Below, piece after piece: positions 24,996 through 32,631 of a stretch of 64,000 nt of DNA; the stretch's first letter is position 1, and every line of letters begins with the position of its first letter. The stretch is taken from assembly GCA_035999365.1 (NCBI GenBank), contig DASYGT010000023.1, forward strand, positions 1 to 64,000, written 5' to 3'. The position numbers were made by a program, and so were the translations under genes. The stretch is from DASYGT01 sp035999365 (GTDB lineage Bacteria; Actinomycetota; Actinomycetes; Mycobacteriales; Jatrophihabitantaceae). The notes beneath the pieces were generated by a model. The model was not told where the DNA came from and searched no databases. It worked only from the letters and a program-made list of their open reading frames with translations.

Positions 24996-25532
24996 ATGAC
25001 AAGCTACTGGCCTATGACCCCGCGTCGGGATATTCACGCCGAGCTAGATCGGGTCCGCGCAGATTTCGCGGACCTCATCGCTCAGGGCAACGGCGAATCG
25101 TTTGCGAGATCCTCCGACGGAACGCGATGGACCAACCGCCAACTCCTGTTCCACATGTTGTTCGGCTATCTCATCGCGCGAAACCTCAGGTTGATCGTCA
25201 AGTTCGTCTCGCACTTCCCGGCGCGGGCCCAACGAATGTTCGCCGGGTCACTGAACGCAGCGTCGAGACCGTTCGACGTCATCAACTACTGGGGCTCGGT
25301 GGTCGGGGGGCGACTCCTCACGCCCCAACGCATGAATGCGTGGATGGGCCGCGTCATTACGTCCCTGCATCGGCATCTGGATCACGAGCCGGACATCGCA
25401 CTGCGACGGACCATGCGTTTTCCGTCTCGTTGGGACCGGTACTTCACGAGCGAGATGAGCCTGCAAGACGTCTACCACTACGCGACGCTGCACTACGACC
25501 ACCACCGCGCCCAGCTGACGCTGCCCGGCTGA
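24996..25532 (+). CDS. DinB-like/maleylpyruvate-isomerase-fold protein
   Basis: This 178-residue protein from the ATG at 24996 reads DIHAELDRVRADFADLIAQG and SDGTRWTNRQLLFHMLFGYL, the first helices of the DinB four-helix bundle. The C-terminal ATLHYDHHRAQLTLPG supplies two of the usual metal-binding histidines, and the third is in LLFHML. The fold is shared by bacillithiol/mycothiol S-transferases, so a thiol-transfer role is conceivable. The gene follows a dispersed repeat directly. Confidence 0.82.
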   Translation: MTSYWPMTPRRDIHAELDRVRADFADLIAQGNGESFARSSDGTRWTNRQLLFHMLFGYLIARNLRLIVKFVSHFPARAQRMFAGSLNAASRPFDVINYWGSVVGGRLLTPQRMNAWMGRVITSLHRHLDHEPDIALRRTMRFPSRWDRYFTSEMSLQDVYHYATLHYDHHRAQLTLPG

Positions 25533-25542
25533 TGCCTCCGAC

Positions 25543-25596
25543 CGTGCCGCCGGGTGTGCGCGTTCAAGTCGCCAGCAGTGCGGTTCTGACGATGAG
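25543..25596 (+). repeat. dispersed hairpin-like repeat, copy 6 (compound)
   Basis: CGTGCCGCCGGGTGTGCGCG (25543-25562) matches the left half. GCAGTGCGGTTCTGACGATG (25575-25594) matches the right half with two bases missing. Both lie between the convergent DinB and zinc-finger genes, so this may be two overlapping partial copies. Confidence 0.5.
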
Positions 25597-25618
25597 GGTG
25601 CAGTCGATTGCGAGATTG

Positions 25619-25984
25619 CTACTCCTCGTCGGAGAAGCGTTCCCATGCTGACTGACGTGCCATGCCAAGGGACTGGCCTATGCGTGCCCAGCTGACCCTG
25701 CGGTCGCGTAGTCGCCGTACCCACACTCGAAGGTTGTCCTCGACCTGTGTTGCCACTGACGCGATCCGAGGTAACTGCGCCAACAGCTCGTCATCGTTCA
25801 TCGCTTCCCAATAGGGCAGCTCCGCGTCACCGTCGGCACCCTTGCCTGCGGCGAAAATTTCCACACAGAGGCCGACGCATTCGTTGCAGATGCATACGCC
25901 GGGGCCGGCGACCATCTGCGCGATCTCTGGCTCCTCCTTCGCGCAGAAGGAACACCGAGTGGTGATGGTGGTCGGGACAGTCAT
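25619..25984 (-). CDS. ClpX-type C4 zinc-finger protein with C-terminal HTH-like segment
   Basis: This 121-residue protein starts at an ATG preceded by ggagg. The N-terminal RCSFCAKEEPEIAQMVAGPG continues to CICNECVGLCVEI, the four-cysteine zinc finger found at the N-terminus of ClpX. There is no AAA+ domain. The C-terminal 45 residues (RVWVRRLRDRRVSWARIGQS, LGMARQSAWERFS) look like a helix-turn-helix as in many actinobacterial zf-C4_ClpX proteins. Two palindromes lie just upstream of its start, suggesting tight and possibly autogenous control. A DNA-binding regulator or protease adaptor are the leading possibilities. Confidence 0.85.
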   Translation of the reverse strand: MTVPTTITTRCSFCAKEEPEIAQMVAGPGVCICNECVGLCVEIFAAGKGADGDAELPYWEAMNDDELLAQLPRIASVATQVEDNLRVWVRRLRDRRVSWARIGQSLGMARQSAWERFSDEE

Positions 25985-25998
25985 AGGAAGCCTCCGCC

Positions 25999-26038
25999 GT
26001 CAGGTTGATCCTGACACTGTGTCAGGCTTTGCCTGACA
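25999..26038. promoter_or_regulatory. tandem palindromic operators upstream of the zinc-finger gene
   Basis: Site 1 is GTCAGG-TTGAT-CCTGAC (25999-26015). Site 2 is the perfect 19-bp palindrome TGTCAGGCTTTGCCTGACA (26020-26038). Their centres are 22 bases apart, about two helical turns, so two dimers would sit on the same DNA face. Site 1 begins 14 bases upstream of the start codon and would block transcription or initiation. Confidence 0.75.
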
Positions 26039-26098
26039 GTGCAAATACTGGTGGCTGAGGCCTGCCATCGAGACCGACGAGCGAGCGCAACGCATGTT

Positions 26099-26896
26099 TC
26101 AGCTGATGGCGGCGCGCACGTCGGTAGCCACGAACCGAACGAAATCCTCGAGCGGATGCGGATCATCGCCCACGGCGTGCAGAGCCACCGTGGTCGCGCC
26201 GGCGTCGGCGTATTCGCTGACCCGCGCCGCGACCTCCCCGGGCGACATGCGGTCCACGACCGTCACAAAGACAACGATCTCGGTAGCTGGTCGGCCGCTC
26301 TTCGCCCGGCCCGCTGCGAGCGGCCCGGCGGCGGCCCGCACATCGTCGGGTGTCGAGGAAGCGGTCATGATGACACCGTCGCCGAAGGCGGTCCCAACCT
26401 CCAGGGTCTTTGGCTTGATCGCCCCGACCAACAGCGGCGGCGGATTGGCCGGCGGCCAATCCAGCGCGATGCCGTCTAGCTGCACGTACCGGCCGGAGGT
26501 CGTCACCGTCTCCGCATGCAGCAGCGCGCGCAACGCCTCGGTGTACTCACGCAATAGCGTCATCGGCGACTCCACCCGAGCCCCGACCTGACCCATCCAG
26601 TCCGTCACCCCGTGGCCGATGCCCGGCACGAAGCGGCCGGGGAACAACCGCTCGATCGTCGCGATCTCCATCGCGGTGAGTGCGACGTTGCGCAGTGGGA
26701 TCGGCAGCAATCCAATGCAGACCCTGAGCCGGCTAGTCCAGCCGAGCACAGCCGCCGCTGCCGCGACACCACTCTCGTAGAAGCAGTCCTCCCACAGCCA
26801 CAACTGCTCGAGCCCCGCGTCGTCAGCCGCGAGCGCGACAGTGCGCAGCTGCTCGGGCGGATGGTCCGGAGAGAAGATCACACCGAGAGTGGTCAT
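26099..26896 (-). CDS. LLM-class (F420-dependent type) oxidoreductase
   Basis: This 265-residue luciferase-like monooxygenase-family protein reads MTTLGVIFSPDHPPEQLRTV, then WLWEDCFYESG, a family landmark. LFPGRFVPGIGHGVTDWMGQVG is the cofactor-loop region and PPLLVGAIKPKTLEVGTAFGDG the C-terminal signature. Actinobacterial members mostly use coenzyme F420 rather than FMN. The substrate is unknown. The 114 bases between it and the zinc-finger gene hold the tandem operators. Confidence 0.9.
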   Translation of the reverse strand: MTTLGVIFSPDHPPEQLRTVALAADDAGLEQLWLWEDCFYESGVAAAAAVLGWTSRLRVCIGLLPIPLRNVALTAMEIATIERLFPGRFVPGIGHGVTDWMGQVGARVESPMTLLREYTEALRALLHAETVTTSGRYVQLDGIALDWPPANPPPLLVGAIKPKTLEVGTAFGDGVIMTASSTPDDVRAAAGPLAAGRAKSGRPATEIVVFVTVVDRMSPGEVAARVSEYADAGATTVALHAVGDDPHPLEDFVRFVATDVRAAIS

Positions 26897-26958
26897 GAGA
26901 GCATTCTCGCGCTTCCGCGGGCAGCGCCTGAGTGCCCTCGTCGTCCTCGATTCCGGTC

Positions 26959-27537
26959 TTAGAGCTTGCGGACGACACGGGCAGGGTTGCCGACGGCGAC
27001 CGCGTTTGCGACAACGTCGCGGGTCACGACCGCTCCGGCGCCGATGACCGCGTTCTCGCCGATCGCCACGCCGGCCAGAACGATTGCTCCACCGCCGATC
27101 CAGGCGTTGTCACCGATCGTGATCGGAGCGGCCGACTCCCACTTGTCACGCCGCTGTTGCGGATCGGTCGGGTGCGTTGGCGTGAGCAGTTGGACGTTCG
27201 GCCCGAACTGAACGTCGTCGCCGATCGTGATGCGCGCGACGTCGAGCGCCACGAGTCCGAAGTTGGCGAAGACGCGGGCGCCGACGAAGACCTGTTTGCC
27301 GTAGTCGCACCGGAAACCGGGCCGGATTTCGCTGCCCTCGCCGAACGCGCCGAGCAGTTCCAGGAGGAGCGCGTGTCGCTGCGCCCCGTCGTCCGGGGCA
27401 ACCGCGTCGATCTCTCGACAGATTCGGGCTGCGCGCCGCTGGGCTGCGAGCAGTTCGTCGTCGGTGATGTACGGCTGGCCCGCCATCATCCGTTCGCGCA
27501 TCGTCCGTTCGCCCATAGGCGCCGGTTCATCCGTCAT
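26959..27537 (-). CDS. maltose/galactoside O-acetyltransferase-like hexapeptide protein
   Basis: About 192 residues from the ATG at 27537; an ATG at 27567, overlapping the Rieske stop, is an alternative start. MRERMMAGQPYITDDELLAA is the Maa-family N-terminal domain. The left-handed beta-helix follows: RPGFRCDYGKQVFVGARVFA, ITIGDDVQFGPNVQL, the catalytic His in LTPTHPTD, and IGDNAWIGGGAIVLAGVAIG. It would transfer acetyl from acetyl-CoA to a sugar or related alcohol. It follows the Rieske gene on the same strand. Confidence 0.9.
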   Translation of the reverse strand: MTDEPAPMGERTMRERMMAGQPYITDDELLAAQRRAARICREIDAVAPDDGAQRHALLLELLGAFGEGSEIRPGFRCDYGKQVFVGARVFANFGLVALDVARITIGDDVQFGPNVQLLTPTHPTDPQQRRDKWESAAPITIGDNAWIGGGAIVLAGVAIGENAVIGAGAVVTRDVVANAVAVGNPARVVRKL

Positions 27538-27559
27538 GTCACGCCGATGATCCAAGTAT

Positions 27560-27904
27560 TCAGTCATCGAGATAGAGGTCATCACCGCGCTGCGAGACGG
27601 CGACCCGACGCAGGGGCAACACTGCTGTGAGGGCCTTGAACGTGGCTCCGAGTCCGGGAATCTTGGCGAAGATGCCTTGCGGGCCGCGAACCATTCGTCC
27701 GCTGGTGACGTCGTATTTCGCTTGGTGCCACGGACAGACGAGGCACCCATCGGCATCGAGGCTTCCGTCGGCGAGGTTCCCCCCGAGGTGACGGCAACGA
27801 CGGCTGACCGCAAAGTAGGCGCCGTTGTTGCCCACGGCATATCGCTGGACTTCCTCGACCGACCCGATGGGTAAATCGCGTGCGAGTCCGACCTTGGTCG
27901 CCAT
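27560..27904 (-). CDS. Rieske [2Fe-2S] protein
   Basis: This 114-residue protein with aaggag upstream has the two cluster-binding boxes RRCRHLGGNL (C-x-H) and CLVCPWHQAKYD (C-x-x-H), which bind a [2Fe-2S] cluster with two Cys and two His. The size and VGLARDLPIGSVEEVQRYAV opening fit a soluble Rieske ferredoxin or nitrite-reductase small-subunit-like protein. GRMVRGPQGIFAKIPGLG is unusual in length. It probably passes electrons to an oxygenase or reductase not encoded next to it. Confidence 0.9.
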   Translation of the reverse strand: MATKVGLARDLPIGSVEEVQRYAVGNNGAYFAVSRRCRHLGGNLADGSLDADGCLVCPWHQAKYDVTSGRMVRGPQGIFAKIPGLGATFKALTAVLPLRRVAVSQRGDDLYLDD

Positions 27905-28005
27905 GATGTCTCCTTGCTACGGGGGCTAGTCCGAGTGTTCTGCAAGAGGACCAGCGCACGCAACGAGGCGCCGCCCGAGAGTTCTTCAATAGGCAGGTCT
28001 CGGGC

Positions 28006-28170
28006 TCAGGCCGCCGTCTTAACCGGCTTCGGCTGCGCTTGATCGGCCCGGTCGTACTCGGCAAGGACGTTTCCGATGAGCGATTCGCGTCCGGCAGCGA
28101 TCAAGCTGTTGATCTTTGAAATGTACAGGCCGCTGATCTCGCGGCTCTCGAGAGCGGTATTGGTGTTCAT
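28006..28170 (-). CDS. small 54-residue protein of unknown function
   Basis: A short frame that is easy to miss: MNTNTALESREISGLYISKI, then NSLIAAGRESLIGNVLAEYD and a Lys/Ala tail. It is predicted to be mostly helical and amphipathic. A GGAGG lies upstream but with only one base of spacing, so translation could be weak, leaderless or regulated. No other in-frame start exists before an upstream stop. A 22-bp palindrome sits directly in front. I do not know the family. It lies between the Rieske gene and glucose-6-phosphate dehydrogenase. Confidence 0.6.
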   Translation of the reverse strand: MNTNTALESREISGLYISKINSLIAAGRESLIGNVLAEYDRADQAQPKPVKTAA

Positions 28171-28177
28171 ACCTCCA

Positions 28178-28199
28178 CGGTCACCTCATGAGATGACCG
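28178..28199. promoter_or_regulatory. 22-bp near-perfect palindrome upstream of the 54-residue protein
   Basis: Outer arms CGGTCA and TGACCG flank an inner CTCATGAG palindrome, with one mismatched pair between them. The element ends eight bases from the start codon at 28170. It overlaps the expected ribosome-site region, so a bound protein would repress the gene. Confidence 0.6.
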
Positions 28200-28298
28200 T
28201 TGTGTGTTGCACATTGCGCACTCTCAGCAAGGCCAGACTTGGCCGCCCGCCGTTGCTGGCCGAACGCACCGGGATGTGTCGGGGAACACCTCGAAACC

Positions 28299-29717
28299 TC
28301 AGCGCTTGTCAGGCAACTGCCAGGGCTGATGCCAGCCGCCGAAGTCTGCGATCAGGTGTTCCGCAGCGGCCGGTCCCCATGACCCGGGAGCGTAGGGGTG
28401 GGGTTGGCTGTCGGGCGTGAGAAGCGGGTCGAGGATCCGCCAGGTCTCCTCGACCGAGTCTTCGCGGGTGAAATGACTCTGATCGCCTTTCATCGCGGCG
28501 TAGAGGAGTTCCTCGTAGGGTGCGGGAATCCGTTCGTCGTCGCTGCCGAAGTCGACGTCGAGGTCGATCGGGCGCAGCCCCGGCCCGTCGGCGCGCTTGG
28601 CATGCAGGACCCAGCGGGCGCCGGGACGCGGATCGATGAGCAGCACGATCTGGTTCGGGTCGACGTCGTCCTCGGAGGACGAGAACCCGAGTGACGGTGG
28701 GGTCTTGAACACCAGGCGAACCTCGGTCTGGCTCATCGGCAGCGACTTGCCGGCGCGCAGGAAGAACGGCACCCCGGACCAGCGCCAGTTGTCGACCTCC
28801 AGCCGCAGAGCGGCGTAGGTCTCGACCGTCGAGTCCGACGCGACACCGCTCACCTGCCTGTACCCGTCGTACTGCCCGCGCACGTACTGGCGGGGATCGG
28901 CTGCGGGCATAGCAGCGAAGACGTCGCGCTTGCGGTTGGACAACGAGTCAAGGTCGCCGCGCGCAGGAGGTTCCATCGCGACCATCGCCAGCACCTGCAT
29001 GAGGTGGTTCTGGACAACATCGCGTAGGCAGCCGACGTGGTCGTAGAAGCCGCCTCGACCGTCGACCCCGAAGCTCTCGGCCATCGTGATCTGCACGCTG
29101 CTGACGTAGTTGCGGTTCCAGAGCGGTTCCAGGACGGTGTTCGCGAACCGAAGATGCAAGATGTCCTGCACCGACAGCTTGCCCAGAAAGTGATCGATCC
29201 GGTACAGCTGGGATTCGGCCAGGATCGCCCGCAGTTCGGCGTTGAGCTCCTGCGCCGAGGCCAGGTCGTGACCGAACGGCTTCTCGACCACAACCCGTGC
29301 GTTGGTCGTCAGACCGGCAGCCGCAAGACCTTTCACGACCGTGCCGAACAGTGCCGGCGGTATCTCGAGGTAGAACACCGGGGCCGATGCACCACCCACC
29401 GCCTTGGCCACCGCCTTGAACGTCGCGTCGGCGGCGAAGTCCCCACCGACGTAGGTCATGCGCCCGCACAAGCGGTCCAAGACCTCCGCGTCCGGCTTGC
29501 TGTCACCCAGTGCGGCCGTGACGGATTCCGACGCGCGCTGACGAAGGTCGGCATCAGTCCACTTCTCCGCGGCCACCCCGATGATCGGACAGGTCAGCAG
29601 ACCGCGCCGTTCGAGCTGATAGAGCGACACGAACGTCATCTTGCGGGCGAGGTCTCCACTGATACCGAACGCGACCAGCACATCAGCCTGCTGAGCTTCT
29701 TGCTTATGCCCTGACAT
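28299..29717 (-). CDS. zwf: glucose-6-phosphate 1-dehydrogenase
   Basis: This 472-residue enzyme starts at the ATG at 29717, downstream of ggaggg. It carries the NADP-binding opening LVAFGISGDLARKM (GASGDLAKRK in most enzymes), VVVEKPFGHDLASA, the catalytic block LYRIDHFLGKLSVQDI with the active-site His/Lys, and RFANTVLEPLWNRNYV. It oxidises glucose 6-phosphate to 6-phosphogluconolactone and makes NADPH. It is not grouped with other pentose-phosphate genes, and its active-site text differs somewhat from the housekeeping version (HFLGKL versus HYLGKE). It may therefore be a second copy. Confidence 0.92.
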   Translation of the reverse strand: MSGHKQEAQQADVLVAFGISGDLARKMTFVSLYQLERRGLLTCPIIGVAAEKWTDADLRQRASESVTAALGDSKPDAEVLDRLCGRMTYVGGDFAADATFKAVAKAVGGASAPVFYLEIPPALFGTVVKGLAAAGLTTNARVVVEKPFGHDLASAQELNAELRAILAESQLYRIDHFLGKLSVQDILHLRFANTVLEPLWNRNYVSSVQITMAESFGVDGRGGFYDHVGCLRDVVQNHLMQVLAMVAMEPPARGDLDSLSNRKRDVFAAMPAADPRQYVRGQYDGYRQVSGVASDSTVETYAALRLEVDNWRWSGVPFFLRAGKSLPMSQTEVRLVFKTPPSLGFSSSEDDVDPNQIVLLIDPRPGARWVLHAKRADGPGLRPIDLDVDFGSDDERIPAPYEELLYAAMKGDQSHFTREDSVEETWRILDPLLTPDSQPHPYAPGSWGPAAAEHLIADFGGWHQPWQLPDKR

Positions 29718-29773
29718 CGCACCCTCCACAAAACTGCGCCTGGACTGCCTTGGACGAGCCGGTCGTGATCGAT

Positions 29774-30595
29774 TCAGGCGTCGCGGCGGCGAAGGATCGC
29801 CAACCCGATCACCAGCGCCGCCAACGCGTAGAGCGCGAAGACGCCGATGCCCTGCCAGGGAGTGAGCATGTCACTGTGATGACCGGTCGTCATGATGGCC
29901 GTGCCGGCGTTCATCGGCAGGTACTTGTTGACATGCACCTGCCATGACGCTGGTAGCGCGCTACCCAGGATGGGCAGGACGAGCAGCAATCCGAACAGCG
30001 TGGCGATGGCTCCGCCGGTGTTGCGCAACGCAAAGCCGCAGCCGAGCGCGAGTAGGCCGACGATCGTCAGGTAGAGGCCCCCGCCGATCACTGCGCGCGC
30101 CGCGCCTGGCGAACTGATGGCGACGCCAAGGTGGTAGGAGTGCAGTGCGGCCTGCCCGCCGAGGAAGGCGATCAGGCTGGCGATGGTGGCGATCACGAAC
30201 GTGACACCGGCGAAGACGACCAGCTTCGCGACGAACACTGGAACGCGCCGCGGGACCGCGGTCAGTGAAGCCCGGATCATCCCGGTGCTGTACTCGCCGG
30301 TCACGAACATCACGCCGAGAACGCCGACGGCCAACTGGGCCAGGAACATGCCCCGCAGGCTGAGCTCGGTCGGGTCGAAGTCGGGGCCGACGATGCCGTG
30401 CGTATGGATGTCGTGCCCGCGCAACGCGGAGAACAGAATGCCCAGGCCGATGGCCACGATCAGCGCGGCGGCAAAGCTGAACCACGTCGAGCGAAGCGAC
30501 CGCAGCTTGATCCACTCGGCCGTGATTGCACGTGGTTGCGTGACGCGGATCGTTGGCTTCGAGTGGGTCTTCGGTTCGACAGCGGTCGTCATCAT
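29774..30595 (-). CDS. ABC-2 type transporter permease
   Basis: This 273-residue membrane protein opens with a cytoplasmic tail (AITAEWIKLRSLRSTWFSFA) that is the standard N-terminus of actinobacterial ABC-2 permeases with about six membrane segments. GVMFVTGEYSTGMIRASLTA is the second landmark, and TGMIR-type text marks the coupling helix. It overlaps the ATPase gene by four bases and forms an exporter with it. The cargo, likely a drug or lipid, is unknown. Confidence 0.9.
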   Translation of the reverse strand: MMTTAVEPKTHSKPTIRVTQPRAITAEWIKLRSLRSTWFSFAAALIVAIGLGILFSALRGHDIHTHGIVGPDFDPTELSLRGMFLAQLAVGVLGVMFVTGEYSTGMIRASLTAVPRRVPVFVAKLVVFAGVTFVIATIASLIAFLGGQAALHSYHLGVAISSPGAARAVIGGGLYLTIVGLLALGCGFALRNTGGAIATLFGLLLVLPILGSALPASWQVHVNKYLPMNAGTAIMTTGHHSDMLTPWQGIGVFALYALAALVIGLAILRRRDA

Positions 30596-31506
30596 GCAAC
30601 TCCGGCTGAGATGTCGAACTCGATCGAATCTCGAGTGAGCTCCATGAACGCATCCTCCAGAGACGCCTGCTGCGGCGTCAGCTCGGTCAGGGCGATCCGG
30701 GCGTCGGCGGCCGCGCGTCCGATCGCTCGAGCAGTCATCCCGGAGACGACCATGCCATCGGGATCCGCCGTCGTCGTCGAGACGCCGGGCGCGGTGAGCA
30801 GATCGCGCAGGCGCGCCACTTCGTCGGAGCGGACGAGAACGGTGCCCAGGTCTACCCGGCCGATGAGCTCGCCGACCGTGGCATCGGCGATGAGCCGACC
30901 CTGCCCAACCACGATGAGATGGGTTGCCGTCAGCGCCATCTCGCTCATCAAGTGCGACGACACGAAAACCGTGCGGCCTTCGGCGGCCAGGGACTTGAGG
31001 AGGTTGCGGATCCAGAGAATGCCGTCAGGGTCGAGACCGTTCACCGGCTCGTCCAGGATCAACGTCCGCGGATCGCCGAGCAGCGCGGATGCGATGCCCA
31101 GCCGTTGTCCCATGCCGAGGGAGAAGCCGCCGGCTCGCTTGTCCGCCACCCCGTGCAAACCGACGAGGTCGATGACCTCGCTGACACGACGCCGTGGAAT
31201 ACCGTGCGTGGCCGCGAGGGCGCGCAGGTGGTTTCGCGCCGAGCGTCCGGTGTGCACCGCCCGCGCTTCGAGCAGGGCGCCGACCTCTTGCAGTGGAGCG
31301 GCGTGTTCGGCGTAGGCACGGCCATTCACTCGTGACGATCCGCGCGTCGGTCTGTCAAGACCGAGGAGCATCCGCATCGTCGTGGACTTGCCGGCACCAT
31401 TCGGCCCCAGGAAACCAGTCACCGCACCCGGCTGGACGGTGAAGCTCAGATCATCGACGGCAACCTTGTCACCGAAACGTTTCGTCAGGCCAAGTGCCTC
31501 GATCAT
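30592..31506 (-). CDS. ABC exporter ATPase subunit
   Basis: The ATG at 31506 follows gagaggaag; the longer frame upstream is not needed. The 304-residue product has Walker A GPNGAGKST, signature FSLGMGQRL, Walker B LILDEPVNGLD and switch VSSHLMSE. The C-terminal region is typical of drug-type ABC exporters (CcmA/DrrA-like). It is coupled to the ABC-2 permease by an ATGA overlap. Confidence 0.93.
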   Translation of the reverse strand: MIEALGLTKRFGDKVAVDDLSFTVQPGAVTGFLGPNGAGKSTTMRMLLGLDRPTRGSSRVNGRAYAEHAAPLQEVGALLEARAVHTGRSARNHLRALAATHGIPRRRVSEVIDLVGLHGVADKRAGGFSLGMGQRLGIASALLGDPRTLILDEPVNGLDPDGILWIRNLLKSLAAEGRTVFVSSHLMSEMALTATHLIVVGQGRLIADATVGELIGRVDLGTVLVRSDEVARLRDLLTAPGVSTTTADPDGMVVSGMTARAIGRAAADARIALTELTPQQASLEDAFMELTRDSIEFDISAGVA

Positions 31507-31647
31507 GAACTTCCTCTCGCCGAGCACAGATGATCGAAGCCTGACACCCCGCGCTGTGCGAACCTCGGCTCTCTTAGGCAACCTTCACGAGCGCACCCGC
31601 GTCGACGGCTCTCGCAGGCCAACGAACCGCCTCAGGGACCGGCTCCG

Positions 31648-32013
31648 TCAAGAACTATCCGGAGGGTGCCCGCGGGGGAGGAAACGTCGCACCTCCTGCG
31701 GCCAACCGCAGGCCACCGCGATCTTTTTCGCCCACAGCCGCGCCGCCTCTTCGTCGGCCACATCCACGACGGCGAAGCCGCCCAAGGCCTGCTTGGCCTC
31801 GGCGAACGGTCCGTCTGTGACCAGCGGTGTGCCGCTTGACGCATCCACGCTGAATACCGGGGCAGCGCTGTCCAGACCGCCGGTGAAGACGAGAACCCCG
31901 GCAGCCTTCATCTCGGCCACCAGCGCGCTGCCGGCCTTGGACTTCTCACGCAGTTCCTCAACGGTGTGGGCGGGCACCCACTCGGCGTTGAAGGCGATGA
32001 GGTACTCGGTCAT
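31648..32013 (-). CDS. YCII/DGPF-domain protein
   Basis: This 121-residue protein has MTEYLIAFNAEWVPAHTVEE and the hallmark TDGPFAEAKQALGGFAVVDV. DGPF proteins are often encoded beside ECF sigma factors of the ECF42-like groups, and here it diverges from such a gene with 66 bases between. The DGPF domain is a ferredoxin-like fold related to YciI. Its molecular role beside the sigma factor is not settled. Confidence 0.88.
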   Translation of the reverse strand: MTEYLIAFNAEWVPAHTVEELREKSKAGSALVAEMKAAGVLVFTGGLDSAAPVFSVDASSGTPLVTDGPFAEAKQALGGFAVVDVADEEAARLWAKKIAVACGWPQEVRRFLPRGHPPDSS

Positions 32014-32079
32014 GTCTCATCCTCCAGGGATTGGGGACGCCCCGTGTAACAACGGGCGGGGTGCCGGACACTCCCTATC

Positions 32080-32631
32080 GTGACGGCTGGACCGGGTGAG
32101 CGTGAGCGGCAGTTCGAGCAGCTGTTCCGCGATCACCGTCAGGCCCTGTTGCGTTATGCGGCGCGTCGGGTCGGATCGGATCGTGCCGAGGACGTGGTAG
32201 CCGATGCATTCGTCGTTGCGTGGCGTCGTCTTGGGGAGGTTCCTGCTGACCATCAGCGGGGCTGGTTGTTCGGCGTAGCCAGTCGCGTGATCGCCAACGA
32301 GGTGCGCTCGGTTGGCCGCCGCCAGCGCCTGGCGTGGCGGATCGCTCGGCACTTGGACCTCGGCGACATCGAGGCTTCCGATGTCGGTGAGGTGGTGAGG
32401 GCGGTGCTCGCCCGCATGCCGGAGAGTTACCGCGAGGCGCTTCAGCTGGTGGAGTGGGACGGCCTGGAGCCCACTGAAGCGGCAGCCGCGGCGGGGTGCT
32501 CCGCGGCGGCCTTCCGAGTGCGGCTGCACCGTGCTCGCAGGCGGCTGGTTGTGGACTATGAGCGTGCCGTCGGCGCTGCGCCGGAGCATCGGCTCAGTGG
32601 CCATGCACGAACCGACGGGAGCGCGACATGA
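32080..32631 (+). CDS. ECF-type RNA polymerase sigma factor
   Basis: This 183-residue protein starts at a GTG. Region 2 is FEQLFRDHRQALLRYAARRV followed by DVVADAFVVAWRRL. Region 4 is LQLVEWDGLEPTEAAAAAGC with AFRVRLHRARRRL. It lacks the long C-terminal domain of ECF41/42 proteins, so the adjacent DGPF gene is not proof of that group. The next gene overlaps by four bases and encodes a single-span membrane protein in the position of an anti-sigma factor. Confidence 0.92.
   Translation: MTAGPGERERQFEQLFRDHRQALLRYAARRVGSDRAEDVVADAFVVAWRRLGEVPADHQRGWLFGVASRVIANEVRSVGRRQRLAWRIARHLDLGDIEASDVGEVVRAVLARMPESYREALQLVEWDGLEPTEAAAAAGCSAAAFRVRLHRARRRLVVDYERAVGAAPEHRLSGHARTDGSAT

Noticed and set aside
16159..25984. 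Integron gene-cassette array, suggested by the many small detoxification genes with repeats between
   Set aside because: There is no integron integrase, the repeats lack GTTRRRY/RYYYAAC core sites, and genes lie on both strands. A dispersed repeat is the safer reading.
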